Source of the DNA: Tissierellales bacterium
Lineage (GTDB): Bacteria; Bacillota; Clostridia; Tissierellales; Sedimentibacteraceae
Length of the DNA: 51,537 bases
Assembly: GCA_018433765.1 (NCBI GenBank)
Contig: JAHDQO010000011.1
Location: 1-51,537, forward strand
Reading direction: 5' to 3'
The position numbers were made by a program, and so were the translations under genes. A model generated the notes under the pieces. The model saw nothing but the letters and a program-made list of their open reading frames with translations, was not told where the DNA came from and searched no databases. The stretch's first letter is position 1; the number at the start of each line of letters is the position of its first letter. Positions 17,973 to 26,581 of the stretch are shown piece after piece.

Positions 17973-19139
17973 ATGTATAACATTATATCTATAAGCTTAG
18001 GTGAAATAGTATTAAAAGGGAAAAATAGAGGATACTTTGAAAGAAAGTTAATGGAACAAATAAAAGCTGTAACTAATAAATTTGAAGGTGTAAAAGTTTT
18101 TAGAGATCAGGGTAAAATTTTTGTAGAAAGTAATAATGAAAAAGATATTTCTGAAATATTAGAAAAAATAAAGAAAATTTTTGGAATAGTACAAATAAGT
18201 CCATGTATTAAAGTGGAAAAAGATATTGAAATAATAAAAGAAAAAACTATAGATATATTTAAGCATATTAAAAGCAAACAAAATGTACATACGTTTAAAG
18301 TAGCTACTAATAGAACAGATAAAAGATTTCCAATTAAATCAATGGAATTAAATAGTTTACTTGGTGGTATAATACTTAAAAATTTTGACGATATAAAAGT
18401 TGATGTTCATAATCCTGATGTGTTAATTTATGTAGACATAAAAAGTGACTGCTATATATATTCAGAAAAAATTAAAACTTTAGGAGGTCTGCCAGTAGGT
18501 ACAAATGGCAAAGGACTACTCTTACTATCAGGAGGTATAGATAGTCCTGTTGCAGGCTATCTTATGGCTAAAAGAGGTGTAGAGGTTCAAGCAATATATT
18601 ATCATACATATCCTTTTACTAGCGAAAGAACTGATGAAAAAGTTAAAAAGCTAGCTGAAAAAATTTCAGAATACTGCGGAAAAATAAAATTACATAGTAT
18701 AAATATTCTAGATGTTTATAAATCTATAAAGAGTAATTGCTCAGAAAAGGAATCAACTATATTAGCTAGAAGATTTATGATGAGAATAGCTGAAAAAGTT
18801 GCTGCGGAAAATGATATAGATGTATTAATAACAGGAGAAAATTTAGGTCAAGTTGCTAGTCAAACTGTAAAATCAATAAGTGTAATAAATGAAATAACAG
18901 GTTTACCTATACTAAGACCTTTAATAGGAATGGATAAAACTGAAATAATTGAGATTGCTAAACAAATAGATACTTATGAAACGTCAATACTTCCTTATGA
19001 TGACTGTTGTTCTATTTTTTCTCCTAAACATCCAGTCACACGACCAAAACTTAATGATATTAGAAAATCAGAGGAGTATTTAAATATTGATAAATTAGTG
19101 TCTAATGCATACAGCACAATGAAAATAGAAATACTATAG
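17973..19139 (+). CDS. thiI: tRNA 4-thiouridine synthase ThiI
   Basis: 388 residues. ThiI adenylates U8 of tRNA and inserts sulfur delivered by the upstream desulfurase. The N-terminal ferredoxin-like/THUMP region (residues 1-165) is followed by the PP-loop ATPase motif SGGIDSP (186-192). Near the C-terminus are LPYDDCCSIFSPKHP cysteines; there is no rhodanese domain, as in most Firmicutes. Length fits this short form. ATG 17973 follows AGAGGTGA, 4 bp after the desulfurase stop. Confidence 0.95.
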   Translation: MYNIISISLGEIVLKGKNRGYFERKLMEQIKAVTNKFEGVKVFRDQGKIFVESNNEKDISEILEKIKKIFGIVQISPCIKVEKDIEIIKEKTIDIFKHIKSKQNVHTFKVATNRTDKRFPIKSMELNSLLGGIILKNFDDIKVDVHNPDVLIYVDIKSDCYIYSEKIKTLGGLPVGTNGKGLLLLSGGIDSPVAGYLMAKRGVEVQAIYYHTYPFTSERTDEKVKKLAEKISEYCGKIKLHSINILDVYKSIKSNCSEKESTILARRFMMRIAEKVAAENDIDVLITGENLGQVASQTVKSISVINEITGLPILRPLIGMDKTEIIEIAKQIDTYETSILPYDDCCSIFSPKHPVTRPKLNDIRKSEEYLNIDKLVSNAYSTMKIEIL

Positions 19140-19208
19140 TAAAATATTCTGTGACAATTTTATCTTAAATGAATATCATATATTAAACATATTAATAGAG
19201 GTGATATA

Positions 19209-19361
19209 ATGAGTTCTGAAATACAAAATGCAAATGATTGCGGATGTGGCGGATTTTTCGGCTGTGGATGTGAATGGATAATAATTATCATATTAATAAT
19301 TTGCTGTTGCTGCTGTTCTGGCGGAGGCTTCGGAGGACTATTTGGCGGAGGTTGTAGATAA
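19209..19361 (+). CDS. Cys/Gly-rich 50-residue membrane mini-protein
   Basis: 50 codons from ATG 19209 with the strong site AGAGGTGAT. The N-terminal part is Cys/Gly-rich (DCGCGGFFGCGCEW), the middle is a pure aliphatic membrane segment (IIIIILII), then five consecutive cysteines, and the end is Gly-rich (SGGGFGGLFGGGCR). Ten of its 50 residues are cysteine. It has its own site and a downstream terminator, so it is likely a real gene. It resembles the short Cys-rich proteins of spore-formers annotated as chorion-class high-cysteine or YjcZ-like spore proteins. A coat or envelope role is an inference. Confidence 0.7.
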   Translation: MSSEIQNANDCGCGGFFGCGCEWIIIIILIICCCCCSGGGFGGLFGGGCR

Positions 19362-19363
19362 AA

Positions 19364-19393
19364 AGATTGCTGCTTAAAAGCAGCAATCCTTTA
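19364..19393 (+). terminator. Terminator after the Cys-rich mini-gene
   Basis: GATTGCTGC-ttaaaa-GCAGCAATC perfect stem followed by CTTT; the T tail is short. Confidence 0.75.
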
Positions 19394-19419
19394 AATAAAT
19401 AAATTGTAAGGGAGAAAAT

Positions 19420-19878
19420 ATGGACAAGATTATTATTCATACTGATGGAGCGTGTTCTAATAATCAATCAAAAGAAAATATTGGAGGTTATGGAGCTATA
19501 CTTCAATACAAGGATTATAAAAAAGAAATTTTTGATGGAGAGAAAAATACAACAAATAATAGAATGGAATTAAAAGCCATAATTGAATCATTAAAAATTC
19601 TTAAAAGGAAGGATATACCTGTAGAAATATATACAGATTCAGCTTATATAGCTAATTGTATGAATCAAAAATGGTATATTAAGTGGAAGTCAAATGGATG
19701 GGTTACAAGTAAAAAATCTCCAGTTGAGAACAAAGAATTGTGGGAGCAATTAATAAATTTAGCAGATGATTTAAAAGATATAAAATTTATAAAAGTTAAA
19801 GGTCATAATGGACATGAGCTAAATGAAAGAGCAGATTTTTTAGCAAAAGAAGGAATAAAAAAGGTAAAAAATGAATAG
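19420..19878 (+). CDS. rnhA: Ribonuclease HI
   Basis: 152 residues, normal length. It cuts the RNA strand of RNA-DNA hybrids in the cytoplasm. The metal-binding acidic residues are Asp9 (HTDGAC), Glu50 (NNRMELKA), Asp73 (YTDSAY) and Asp139 (NERADFLA); the catalytic histidine is His129 (VKGHNGH). ATG 19420 follows AGGGAG. Preceded by the mini-gene terminator and followed by the LysM gene. Confidence 0.95.
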   Translation: MDKIIIHTDGACSNNQSKENIGGYGAILQYKDYKKEIFDGEKNTTNNRMELKAIIESLKILKRKDIPVEIYTDSAYIANCMNQKWYIKWKSNGWVTSKKSPVENKELWEQLINLADDLKDIKFIKVKGHNGHELNERADFLAKEGIKKVKNE

Positions 19879-19949
19879 CAAATGAAGAATGTAAACATTT
19901 GAATAACTTTGAATATCATAAAATAATAAATGATATAAGAGGTGATTTA

Positions 19950-20654
19950 ATGTTTTACACGTTAAATAATTGTCCAAAACATGCAAAACCATACATTATA
20001 CAAAATGGTGATACATTATATAAAATTGCAGAACAAAATAATACTACTGTACGATCTATAATATTTATGAATCCAAACATAAACCCGAAGAATTTAATAC
20101 CGGGTACACAGATATGTATACCTAATGGTATACCAAGACCTCCATGTCCAAACGGGAATTATTACATTGTAAAGCCGGGAGATACATTAAATATGATAGC
20201 TAGGAAAAATAGAATTTCATTACAAGATTTACTACGAGCAAATGAATCCGTAAATCCCTACAATCTTATGCCAGGACAGGAAATTTGCATCCCAGAGCAA
20301 AAGATAGATTGCCCTTATGATGAAGTTTATACTGTAAAAGAAAATGATACTCTGACGAAGATACTTGTCAAATATAACATATCCGCTAATTCATTAGTAG
20401 AAGTAAATGTTGGGATAGAACCAGAAAATTTAAAGATAGGTACTAAATTATGTATACCTCCATCAAAATCTTATAAGGAATGTCCGGGTAATAAATCATA
20501 TATAATACAAAATGGAGATGATTTAGTTAAAATTGCAGAGAAATTTATCGTTTCAACAGACGATTTATTATTATATAATCCTAATATGAGACCTGATGAT
20601 TTTAAAGAAAAGGGATTAAAAGTTTGTATACCATTGGAGGAAGTTCCAGTATAA
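19950..20654 (+). CDS. Four-LysM-domain peptidoglycan-binding protein
   Basis: 234 residues from ATG 19950, chosen for its site AGAGGTGA; an upstream in-frame TTG at 19899 lacks one. The protein is almost entirely four LysM repeats of about 45 residues, each ending in a C-I-P triplet (GTQICIP, GQEICIP, GTKLCIP, LKVCIP) and beginning near YIIQNGDTL, YYIVKPGDTL, VYTVKENDTL and SYIIQNGDDL. LysM binds N-acetylglucosamine polymers. There is no signal peptide and no enzymatic domain, which fits a spore-coat or cortex-targeted protein made inside the mother cell, as for SafA; that role is inferred. Confidence 0.85.
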   Translation: MFYTLNNCPKHAKPYIIQNGDTLYKIAEQNNTTVRSIIFMNPNINPKNLIPGTQICIPNGIPRPPCPNGNYYIVKPGDTLNMIARKNRISLQDLLRANESVNPYNLMPGQEICIPEQKIDCPYDEVYTVKENDTLTKILVKYNISANSLVEVNVGIEPENLKIGTKLCIPPSKSYKECPGNKSYIIQNGDDLVKIAEKFIVSTDDLLLYNPNMRPDDFKEKGLKVCIPLEEVPV

Positions 20655-20727
20655 AATAACGAATCGTAATTTTATTTTTAGTTCATAATAATTGTAGATT
20701 TATAAAATTGTTAACTGTATTATAAGT

Positions 20728-20757
20728 TGTACAGCAGTTTTTTCTGCTGTACATTTA
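20728..20757 (+). terminator. Terminator of the LysM gene
   Basis: TGTACAGCAG-ttttt-CTGCTGTACA perfect 10-bp stem followed by TTT. Confidence 0.75.
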
Positions 20758-20781
20758 AACTAGAAGAAGAGGTGACTTAAG

Positions 20782-21579
20782 ATGAATAAAAAAGAAAAAA
20801 TAGGAATAGTACTTGAAGGTGGGGGAGCTAAAGGAGCTTACCAATTAGGAGCATGGAAAGCTATTAGAGATTTAAATATAGATTATGATGGTGTTGTAGG
20901 AACTTCAATAGGTGCAATAAATGCAGCGGCAATGGTATTTGCTGATTATGAAGAAGTAATACAAATATGGAAAAATATAAAATTGTCTAAATTATTTACA
21001 TATACTGAGGATATGGACAAAGAAGATTTACAAAGAAAGATCATAAGTTTTGGAGAAATAAGAAAGGATGTTGATAAATTTTTAAATGAGTTTACTGAAC
21101 GTAAAGGTATAGATATAAAACCTATTCTAAATTTAATAAAAGAAAATATAAATGAAGAATTAATAAGAAATTCAGGAAAAGATTTTGGAATAACTACATA
21201 TTGTCTTTCTGATAAAAGACCATTAGAATTATTTAAAGAAGACATTCCTCAAGGCATGATGGCTGAGTATATATTTGCAAGCTGCTACTTGCCAATATTT
21301 AATGCTCAGAAAATCAATGGTAAATATTATATAGATGGAGGGTATTTCAATAATCTACCTATAAATATGTTAGTAGAAAATGGTTATAAAACAATCATAT
21401 CTATTAGACTTAGACCAGAGAAATATGATTATTCAAAATACAAAGATATAAATATTGTAGATATTTGTCCAAATGAATACTTAAGCGGAACATTAGAAAT
21501 TAGCAAAAAAAGAAGTATATGGATGATTAAACAAGGATATGTAGATGCCTATAGGAAATTGTATAAAAGAAATAAATAA
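20782..21579 (+). CDS. Patatin-like phospholipase
   Basis: 265 residues. Patatin-fold acyl hydrolases use a Ser-Asp dyad. The glycine-rich oxyanion motif LEGGGAKGAYQLG is at residues 11-23, the nucleophile is Ser42 in GTSIG (40-44), and the aspartate is Asp185 in YIDGGYFNNLP. There is no signal peptide, so it acts in the cytoplasm or on the inner membrane face, probably on phospholipids; the substrate is unproven. ATG 20782 follows AGAGGTGA. It sits between two terminators and so is probably transcribed alone. Confidence 0.9.
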   Translation: MNKKEKIGIVLEGGGAKGAYQLGAWKAIRDLNIDYDGVVGTSIGAINAAAMVFADYEEVIQIWKNIKLSKLFTYTEDMDKEDLQRKIISFGEIRKDVDKFLNEFTERKGIDIKPILNLIKENINEELIRNSGKDFGITTYCLSDKRPLELFKEDIPQGMMAEYIFASCYLPIFNAQKINGKYYIDGGYFNNLPINMLVENGYKTIISIRLRPEKYDYSKYKDINIVDICPNEYLSGTLEISKKRSIWMIKQGYVDAYRKLYKRNK

Positions 21580-21596
21580 TATATTAGCAACAATTA

Positions 21597-21643
21597 ATCA
21601 CCTCTTGTATAACTACTCATATGATAAGGTGAGGTGGTTTTTT
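21597..21643 (+). terminator. Terminator that also contains the next gene's ribosome binding site
   Basis: AATCACCTC pairs with GAGGTGGTT, followed by TTTT. The right arm is the Shine-Dalgarno sequence of the gene starting at TTG 21642, so folding would both stop transcription and hide the site. Confidence 0.6.
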
Positions 21644-22535
21644 GAAGTCAGAAAAATTTATTATTTCAGGTTATTATAATAAGAGGACAATAATAATAAT
21701 ACTAAAATACAATGGCGATGAATATACATATGAGAAAATATTCTTTGGAATAGACAAACTAAATCAAGCTGTTCATAGTATATTAGCATATGATGACCAG
21801 CTGTATATAGTTGATTCATTCAACGGCATTGTATATAAATATAATTTAAACAAAAAAAATTTATCAAAAGTTACAGTTGGCAAAGATCCAAGGCATATAG
21901 CAAGACTTGATAAAAAGTTATATGTTACAAACTTTGAATCAGATAGTGTTTCAGTTATAGATATTGATAAATTTTATTTGATAGAATCAGTTCCAGCGGG
22001 TATAAAGCCACACGACATAACAATAGAGCAGAATAATAAAAAAATATATGTGGCAAGCTATGAAGAAAACTTAATTATAGAATTTGAAAATAACACGAAA
22101 AAGAAAGCATTTTATAAAACTGATGGAAAACCAATACATATTGATAAATATAAAAATAGACTTTTTGTTCTTACATATTTTTTGAATGGTAATGTAATCA
22201 GCAAATTAAACGTAATAGATATACATAATAAATCTATTGAAATACCTTGTGCAATTAAAGGGTTGGTAACAAATATAAAATATGATCCTTATTTTAATGC
22301 TGTATATATGATTAATATAGAAGATCGTTATTTATATTGTGCTGATTTAAAAAATAACGAGACTAAAAAACTTTTATTTCTTGGAGGATATCCAGAAGAT
22401 ATAGTTATTGGAAATAAAAATATATTTATTACTAACTCTAAGAAAAAAAGTTTAGTAATAATTGATAAACAATCAAAACAAAAAGAAAAAACTATTCACC
22501 TTGGTTTTTCACCAGAGTGTATTATTTCTATTTAG
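21642..22535 (+). CDS. YVTN-type beta-propeller protein
   Basis: 297 residues with repeated blades resembling YncE/YVTN propellers: QLYIVDSFNGIVYKYNL, KLYVTNFESDSVSVIDI, KIYVASYEENLIIEF, NIFITNSKKKSLVIIDK. No signal peptide or catalytic residues are visible; a ligand-binding or spore-surface role is possible but not shown. The start TTG 21642 is used because AAGGTGAGGTGG lies just upstream and no ATG fits. The 3' end overlaps the convergent DUF4364 gene by 8 bp. Confidence 0.7.
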   Translation: MKSEKFIISGYYNKRTIIIILKYNGDEYTYEKIFFGIDKLNQAVHSILAYDDQLYIVDSFNGIVYKYNLNKKNLSKVTVGKDPRHIARLDKKLYVTNFESDSVSVIDIDKFYLIESVPAGIKPHDITIEQNNKKIYVASYEENLIIEFENNTKKKAFYKTDGKPIHIDKYKNRLFVLTYFLNGNVISKLNVIDIHNKSIEIPCAIKGLVTNIKYDPYFNAVYMINIEDRYLYCADLKNNETKKLLFLGGYPEDIVIGNKNIFITNSKKKSLVIIDKQSKQKEKTIHLGFSPECIISI

Positions 22536-23064
22536 AGTCAGAAATTAGTAATTCAATAATATTACCATAAATTTCATCAGGATTTGTATTCCATTTATTA
22601 CACATTAATTCGGCTTGCTGTTTTGTAGGTACATTAATACTCATACTAAAAATACTGGTTTCATTTTCCATAACTTGAAGATTAACAATAAATTCATTTT
22701 TGCCTTTTTTATAGTAATGTCCAAGCACTTCTCTTTGCTTTTTTAAATTTTTTTTATGCTTATTACAAATATCATTAACTTCAACTCTAAATGAATTAGG
22801 TAATTTGTCATTAAACATTTCTAGAGTTGCTTTTCCAGCATCAGCTAAGCAATAATATTCATTACCATCTTTAGAGCTTAGTTCTACGAAATTAGAGTTG
22901 CACAATTCACTTAATATTTGCTGCAAAGTAAAATAATCCATATAATTTTTTTCAAGTATAAGTTTAGTTATTTCTGTGTTAGTTAAAGGTATATCAATAA
23001 TGCTAAAAATATACATTAGTTTTAATTTGAATAAAGCAAGTTTATTTCCACTATTAAGAACCAT
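22528..23064 (-). CDS. DUF4364 family protein (winged-helix regulator type)
   Basis: 178 residues, reading leftward. The N-terminal half is a winged helix (IPLTNTEITKLILEKNYMDY; QQILSELCNSNFVEL; YYCLADAGKATLEMF), and the C-terminal half is a small alpha/beta domain (IVNLQVMENETSIFSMSINV). The family is widespread in Clostridia and is presumed to act in transcription; its targets are not known. The start codon has the site GGGAGG (CCTCCC on the plus strand at 23071-23076). Its 3' end overlaps that of the convergent propeller gene. Confidence 0.75.
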   Translation of the reverse strand: MVLNSGNKLALFKLKLMYIFSIIDIPLTNTEITKLILEKNYMDYFTLQQILSELCNSNFVELSSKDGNEYYCLADAGKATLEMFNDKLPNSFRVEVNDICNKHKKNLKKQREVLGHYYKKGKNEFIVNLQVMENETSIFSMSINVPTKQQAELMCNKWNTNPDEIYGNIIELLISDSK

Positions 23065-23097
23065 TTAATACCTCCCAATATAGAATATTTCAAGTAC

Positions 23098-23126
23098 ATT
23101 ATACACAATATAGATATTATATACAA
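23098..23126 (-). promoter_or_regulatory. Promoter of the DUF4364 gene
   Basis: On the minus strand TTGTAT (23126-23121), 17-bp spacer, TATAAT (23103-23098). Just beyond it lies a small inverted repeat ATACAAT/ATTGTAT (23121-23127 with 23138-23144), a possible operator. Confidence 0.5.
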
Positions 23127-23249
23127 TAGAAATAAATTATTGTATGATATAATAGAAAAAGAGTAAAATATTTATAAAATAATAAACTTTTATATAGAAA
23201 TTTTCGTCTAAACGGTGTAGAATAAAATTATTAAAAATAGGGAGGCATC

Positions 23250-24377
23250 ATGAAATTAAAATTACAACTAATATCTATTTTCCTTTTATTAACTATATTG
23301 TGTTCGTGCTCAGTAAAAGCAGATAACAAGGATAATGCAATAGATAAAGATGAAGGAGAGCAAATAGAAGAAAATATACCTAAAGAAGAAGAAAATGTAG
23401 AGGCTACTAATTTAGATAATGAGTTAGCTGATGATACTGAAAAGACAGAAGTTAATCCATTAGAAGAAATTGATTTATCACTTAATCCTAATGAATTAGG
23501 CGAAGTGATGATATTAATGTATCATAGTATAGATGAGCCAGAATCTGATTGGACAAGAACACCTGAAAATTTCAGAAAAGATCTTGAATACTTATACCAA
23601 AATGGATATAGAGCTATAAGCTTAAGAGATTTTGCCAAAGGAAATATTGATGTTGAGGCGGGATATACACCTTTTGTTTTAACTTTTGATGATGGAAATA
23701 AAAATAATTTCAACATGATAGAAAAAGATGGAGAGAATATTATTGATCCTGATTGTGCAGTTGGAATACTTGAAGAATATAGAGAAAAATATCCTGATTT
23801 TAACTTAACAGCATCATTTTATATTTATGGTACAAATCCATTTAGACAAAATGAATTAGTAGATTATAAACTTAAGTTTTTATCTGAGAATGGTTATGAA
23901 ATTGGAAATCATACTTGGGGACATCAAGATTTTACAGAAGAAAATATGAATCCTCAAAAAATTCAGAGTCAGTTAGGTAAATTACATAAATTTGTATCTG
24001 ATAAGATTGAAAACTATGATGTAAACACTTTAGCGTTGCCTTATGGTTCTAAACCTAATGAGGAGTACTATAAATACCTTGTAGAAGGAAATTATGAAGG
24101 AATTACATATAAAAACATTGCAATATTAAATGTTGGCTGTACACCTTCGTATTCTCCATATGATTCCAGAATAAATTTTCATTTATTACCAAGAGTTAGA
24201 GCGAGTGAAATGAATGTAGATAATTTAGGAATCTATGACTGGTTAAAATACTTCGAAAATCATCCTGATAGAAAATTTGTAAGTGACGGTAAACCAGACA
24301 TAATAACAATACCTAAAGATAATGAAGAAAATTTAAATGAAAATTTAAAAGAAGATAAAACTATATATACATATTAA
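23250..24377 (+). CDS. NodB-type polysaccharide deacetylase lipoprotein
   Basis: 375 residues. The signal peptide ends in a lipobox-like LCSC with lipidated Cys20, followed by an acidic linker (20-75) and a carbohydrate esterase 4 domain. Metal and catalytic residues are visible as TFDDG (145-149) and His221/His225 in NHTWGH. The family removes N-acetyl groups from peptidoglycan or related polysaccharides, here at the outer membrane face. Insertions inside the domain and a C-terminal acidic tail make it longer than minimal NodB proteins. ATG 23250 follows GGGAGG. A scrambled partial copy of this gene lies at 25351-25490. Confidence 0.87.
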   Translation: MKLKLQLISIFLLLTILCSCSVKADNKDNAIDKDEGEQIEENIPKEEENVEATNLDNELADDTEKTEVNPLEEIDLSLNPNELGEVMILMYHSIDEPESDWTRTPENFRKDLEYLYQNGYRAISLRDFAKGNIDVEAGYTPFVLTFDDGNKNNFNMIEKDGENIIDPDCAVGILEEYREKYPDFNLTASFYIYGTNPFRQNELVDYKLKFLSENGYEIGNHTWGHQDFTEENMNPQKIQSQLGKLHKFVSDKIENYDVNTLALPYGSKPNEEYYKYLVEGNYEGITYKNIAILNVGCTPSYSPYDSRINFHLLPRVRASEMNVDNLGIYDWLKYFENHPDRKFVSDGKPDIITIPKDNEENLNENLKEDKTIYTY

Positions 24378-24411
24378 TATAAATTTTATGAGCACTCTTA
24401 TTTAATATAAG

Positions 24412-24537
24412 ATGCACAAAATTATAAATGTTATTCCTGAATTATCTGAAAAAGAAAGAAAAAGAATAGAAAAAGAAACTTTAAAGGTTTTTTATAAAGT
24501 ACATGCTCAATGCATGAAACGTCTAGCACAAAAATAA
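24412..24537 (+). CDS. Possible 41-residue peptide, unrecognised
   Basis: An ATG frame giving a basic helical peptide (starts MHKIINVIPELSEKERKRIE, ends MKRLAQK). No clear ribosome binding site precedes it. The composition looks protein-like rather than random, but it could be the end of a decayed gene. I do not recognise the family. Confidence 0.25.
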   Translation: MHKIINVIPELSEKERKRIEKETLKVFYKVHAQCMKRLAQK

Positions 24538-24620
24538 AACTAAAATTTTAAATTTAACCAGTTATGTTTTTACATTTTCGCCTATATGTGCTAAAATATT
24601 GTCGAAAGGTGGTGAATGTT

Positions 24621-24779
24621 ATGAAATCTAACAAAGAATTAGCAGTTGAGTTAACTATTGCATTCATTAACTCATGGAATAGTAAATCTTCAAATACACC
24701 AGTAAGTTCTAACGACACTGTTAATATTCTTAATAATTTTGAAGCAACATTATCTAAGATGGATACTAGTAAGGAATAG
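24621..24779 (+). CDS. Small hypothetical protein (52 residues)
   Basis: Starts at ATG 24621, which has the strong site AAAGGTGGTG; an upstream in-frame ATG at 24564 lacks one. The peptide (MKSNKELAVELTIAFINSWN at the start) looks like a soluble two-helix protein, and a strong terminator follows 22 bp after the stop. The site-terminator pair supports a real mini-gene. Similar short proteins occur in Clostridia, but I cannot name a function. Confidence 0.65.
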   Translation: MKSNKELAVELTIAFINSWNSKSSNTPVSSNDTVNILNNFEATLSKMDTSKE

Positions 24780-24801
24780 CATTAAGTCCTAAAAATATCC
24801 G

Positions 24802-24851
24802 AATCACCTCTGGTAATATTTCTATCTTATCAGAGGTTGCTTTCTTTTTTA
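24802..24851 (+). terminator. Terminator of the small hypothetical gene
   Basis: ACCTCTG (24806-24812) pairs with CAGAGGT (24831-24837) across an AT-rich partly paired loop; tail TTTCTTTTTT. Confidence 0.7.
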
Positions 24852-25186
24852 AAGAGTTCTAGAAACAAAATTAAATAAATTTTTTTTTTGTTGCATCAGC
24901 ATTGTTTATTTTCTTATCTACTCTCTTAACCTCTAAATTGAATGAAATTTGTTGATAATAATATTGATTATTAAGTTTTAAATACTTTTCGTTTTTACTA
25001 CGCACTATTAACTTTTTCCTACTATTTATATTCTTTGACCATCTATTTCTATGATTGCATCTAAACAGCTTTTTATTTTTCTTAAATATGGCTTTTTTGT
25101 ATATATATCTTTTGCTAGGATTCTTTCATTTATAAATGTTTTTTTATATTCTTTCAGGAAATAGCAAAGATGATTTTAGAAGATAA
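24852..25186. other. Gene-poor AT-rich stretch
   Basis: No gene with a start and ribosome binding site is seen. On the minus strand, about 25030-25165 stays open for some 44 codons (KEYKKTFINERILAKD, then PYLRKIKSCLDAIIEIDGQR) without a start, which may be the remains of an unrecognised gene. Confidence 0.4.
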
Positions 25187-25330
25187 AATAACCCAATATT
25201 TCCTCACAAACGGTCTATAACTAAAGAAGGTATTTTTAAGAAATATGAATATGTATATGATAAATATTACGGTTGCTTTATTTGTTCAAATAATCAGCTC
25301 TTAAATCAGATAAATAATGTTTATCTAGTT
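25187..25330 (+). pseudogene. Relic of an IS1182-type transposase
   Basis: One frame reads SITKEGIFKKYEYVYDKYYG followed directly by CFICSNNQLL, matching the conserved EYVYD-YY-C-ICPN region of IS1182-family transposases. There is no start, the frame breaks after about 50 codons, and neither the DDE core nor terminal repeats are seen. It is a short surviving piece of an insertion sequence at the left edge of the decayed region. Confidence 0.65.
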
Positions 25331-25350
25331 TTTATGTTTCTTAAAAATAT

Positions 25351-25490
25351 AATGGATATAGTGCTATAAGCTTAAGAAATTTTGACAATGGAAATATTGA
25401 TGTTGAGACTTAATATACACCTTTTGTTTAACAATGTTAGCTATACACCCTCGTATTCTTATTTAATATAAAATGCTCATTTTTTATGCT
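25351..25490 (+). pseudogene. Scrambled partial copy of the NodB lipoprotein gene
   Basis: 25351-25430 matches 23601-23680 (GYRAISLRDFAKGNIDVE in the intact gene) with scattered substitutions and an in-frame stop. It is then joined to a piece matching about 24125-24155 (NVGCTPSYSP) and another matching about 24397-24415 beyond the gene's end. Two internal deletions have removed the rest. It is a decayed duplicate 1.75 kb from its source. Confidence 0.8.
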
Positions 25491-25547
25491 TTTTCTTTGT
25501 TATATATTTTAAATAAACTAATATAAATTAACAAAGGAAGTGAATTT

Positions 25548-26294
25548 ATGTTAAAGGAAGCTAAAAGTGTTTTAATTATAATTATTATAGTAGTTATTAC
25601 TATTGTTTTTGCATGCAATATTAATATTACTCTTGAAACTACAAGTACTGCAAAATTGTTGCCTATATATTCAGTTAATACTGACAAAAAAGCTATATCA
25701 ATAAGTTTCGATGCAGCTTGGGGTGCTGAACATACAGAAAAGATACTAGATATACTTGATGAATATAATATAAAAACAACTTTTTTTCTTGTAGGGTTTT
25801 GGATAGATAAATATCCTGATATGGTTACTGAAATTAATAATAGAGGACATGAAATAGGTAGCCATTCAGAAAATCATCTACATATGAACAGTCTTTCTTC
25901 TAGTAAAATTGAAAAGGAACTAACTTCTGTAGAGAAAAAACTAGATATTATTACAGGCAAAAAGCCTATATTATTTAGACCTCCTTTTGGAGAATATAAT
26001 GATAATTTAATAGATACTTGCAGTAATTTAGATTATTATGTGATACAATGGGATGTTGATTCTCTTGACTGGAAAGATATTACATCAGAAAAAATTGCTA
26101 ATAGAGTAATAAAAAAAGTTGAGCCGGGTTCAATTGTATTGTTTCATAATAATGCTCAATATGTAGAAGAATATCTTCCGGTTATTTTAGAAAAATTAAC
26201 AAGTGAGGGATATGAGATTATACCGATATCAGAGTTAATATATAAAGATAACTTTTATATAGATCATACAGGTAAACAATTTAAGAAGAATTAA
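25548..26294 (+). CDS. PdaB-like polysaccharide deacetylase
   Basis: 248 residues with an N-terminal membrane anchor or signal segment (residues 8-23, run of Ile/Val) and one NodB domain. The first motif is SFDAAWG (53-59), the PdaB-type variant in which the second Asp of TFDDG is replaced. The zinc histidines are His106 and His110 in SHSENH; RPPFG lies at 144-148 and VLFHNN near 201-206. PdaB proteins act in spore peptidoglycan maturation in spore-formers; activity of this motif variant is debated. ATG 25548 follows AAAGGAAG. Its last 79 codons are duplicated almost exactly at 38352-38590. Confidence 0.87.
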   Translation: MLKEAKSVLIIIIIVVITIVFACNINITLETTSTAKLLPIYSVNTDKKAISISFDAAWGAEHTEKILDILDEYNIKTTFFLVGFWIDKYPDMVTEINNRGHEIGSHSENHLHMNSLSSSKIEKELTSVEKKLDIITGKKPILFRPPFGEYNDNLIDTCSNLDYYVIQWDVDSLDWKDITSEKIANRVIKKVEPGSIVLFHNNAQYVEEYLPVILEKLTSEGYEIIPISELIYKDNFYIDHTGKQFKKN

Positions 26295-26380
26295 GACCAG
26301 GATTAATAGTGATATGATACTTCCAAAGTAGACAGAGTAATTAATAAAAATTACTAAAATCTAGTTTGGAGGTATTTTTT

Positions 26381-26521
26381 ATGGTAAGGAAAGTAAAAGC
26401 AAGTAAAGAATTAAAAATTAAAGCAACTACTTCTAAAGAAGTAGAAAAAGTAACTTATAGCTTTAATGGAACGGTTTTAAATTTAAGAAATGTTAAAAGT
26501 GGTAACTATAAGGATTGGTAG
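26381..26521 (+). pseudogene. Probable gene fragment (46 codons) of unknown family
   Basis: ATG 26381 follows TTTGGAGG and reads MVRKVKASKELKIKATTSKE, ending at TAG 26519. Beyond the stop the same frame continues as LDYMIPETIEGKK, suggesting that a nonsense change cut a longer gene. I do not recognise it. Confidence 0.4.
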
Positions 26522-26581
26522 CTGGATTATATGATACCAGAAACAATAGAGGGCAAAAAGTAAAAGGAGCTATTTAAAAAG

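Noticed and set aside
26310-26380. Possible left end of an IS3-family element (ACTTCCAAAGTAGACAGA-like sequence).
   Set aside because: The resemblance is by eye to ends of IS150-type elements; no matching right end and no transposase were found nearby.
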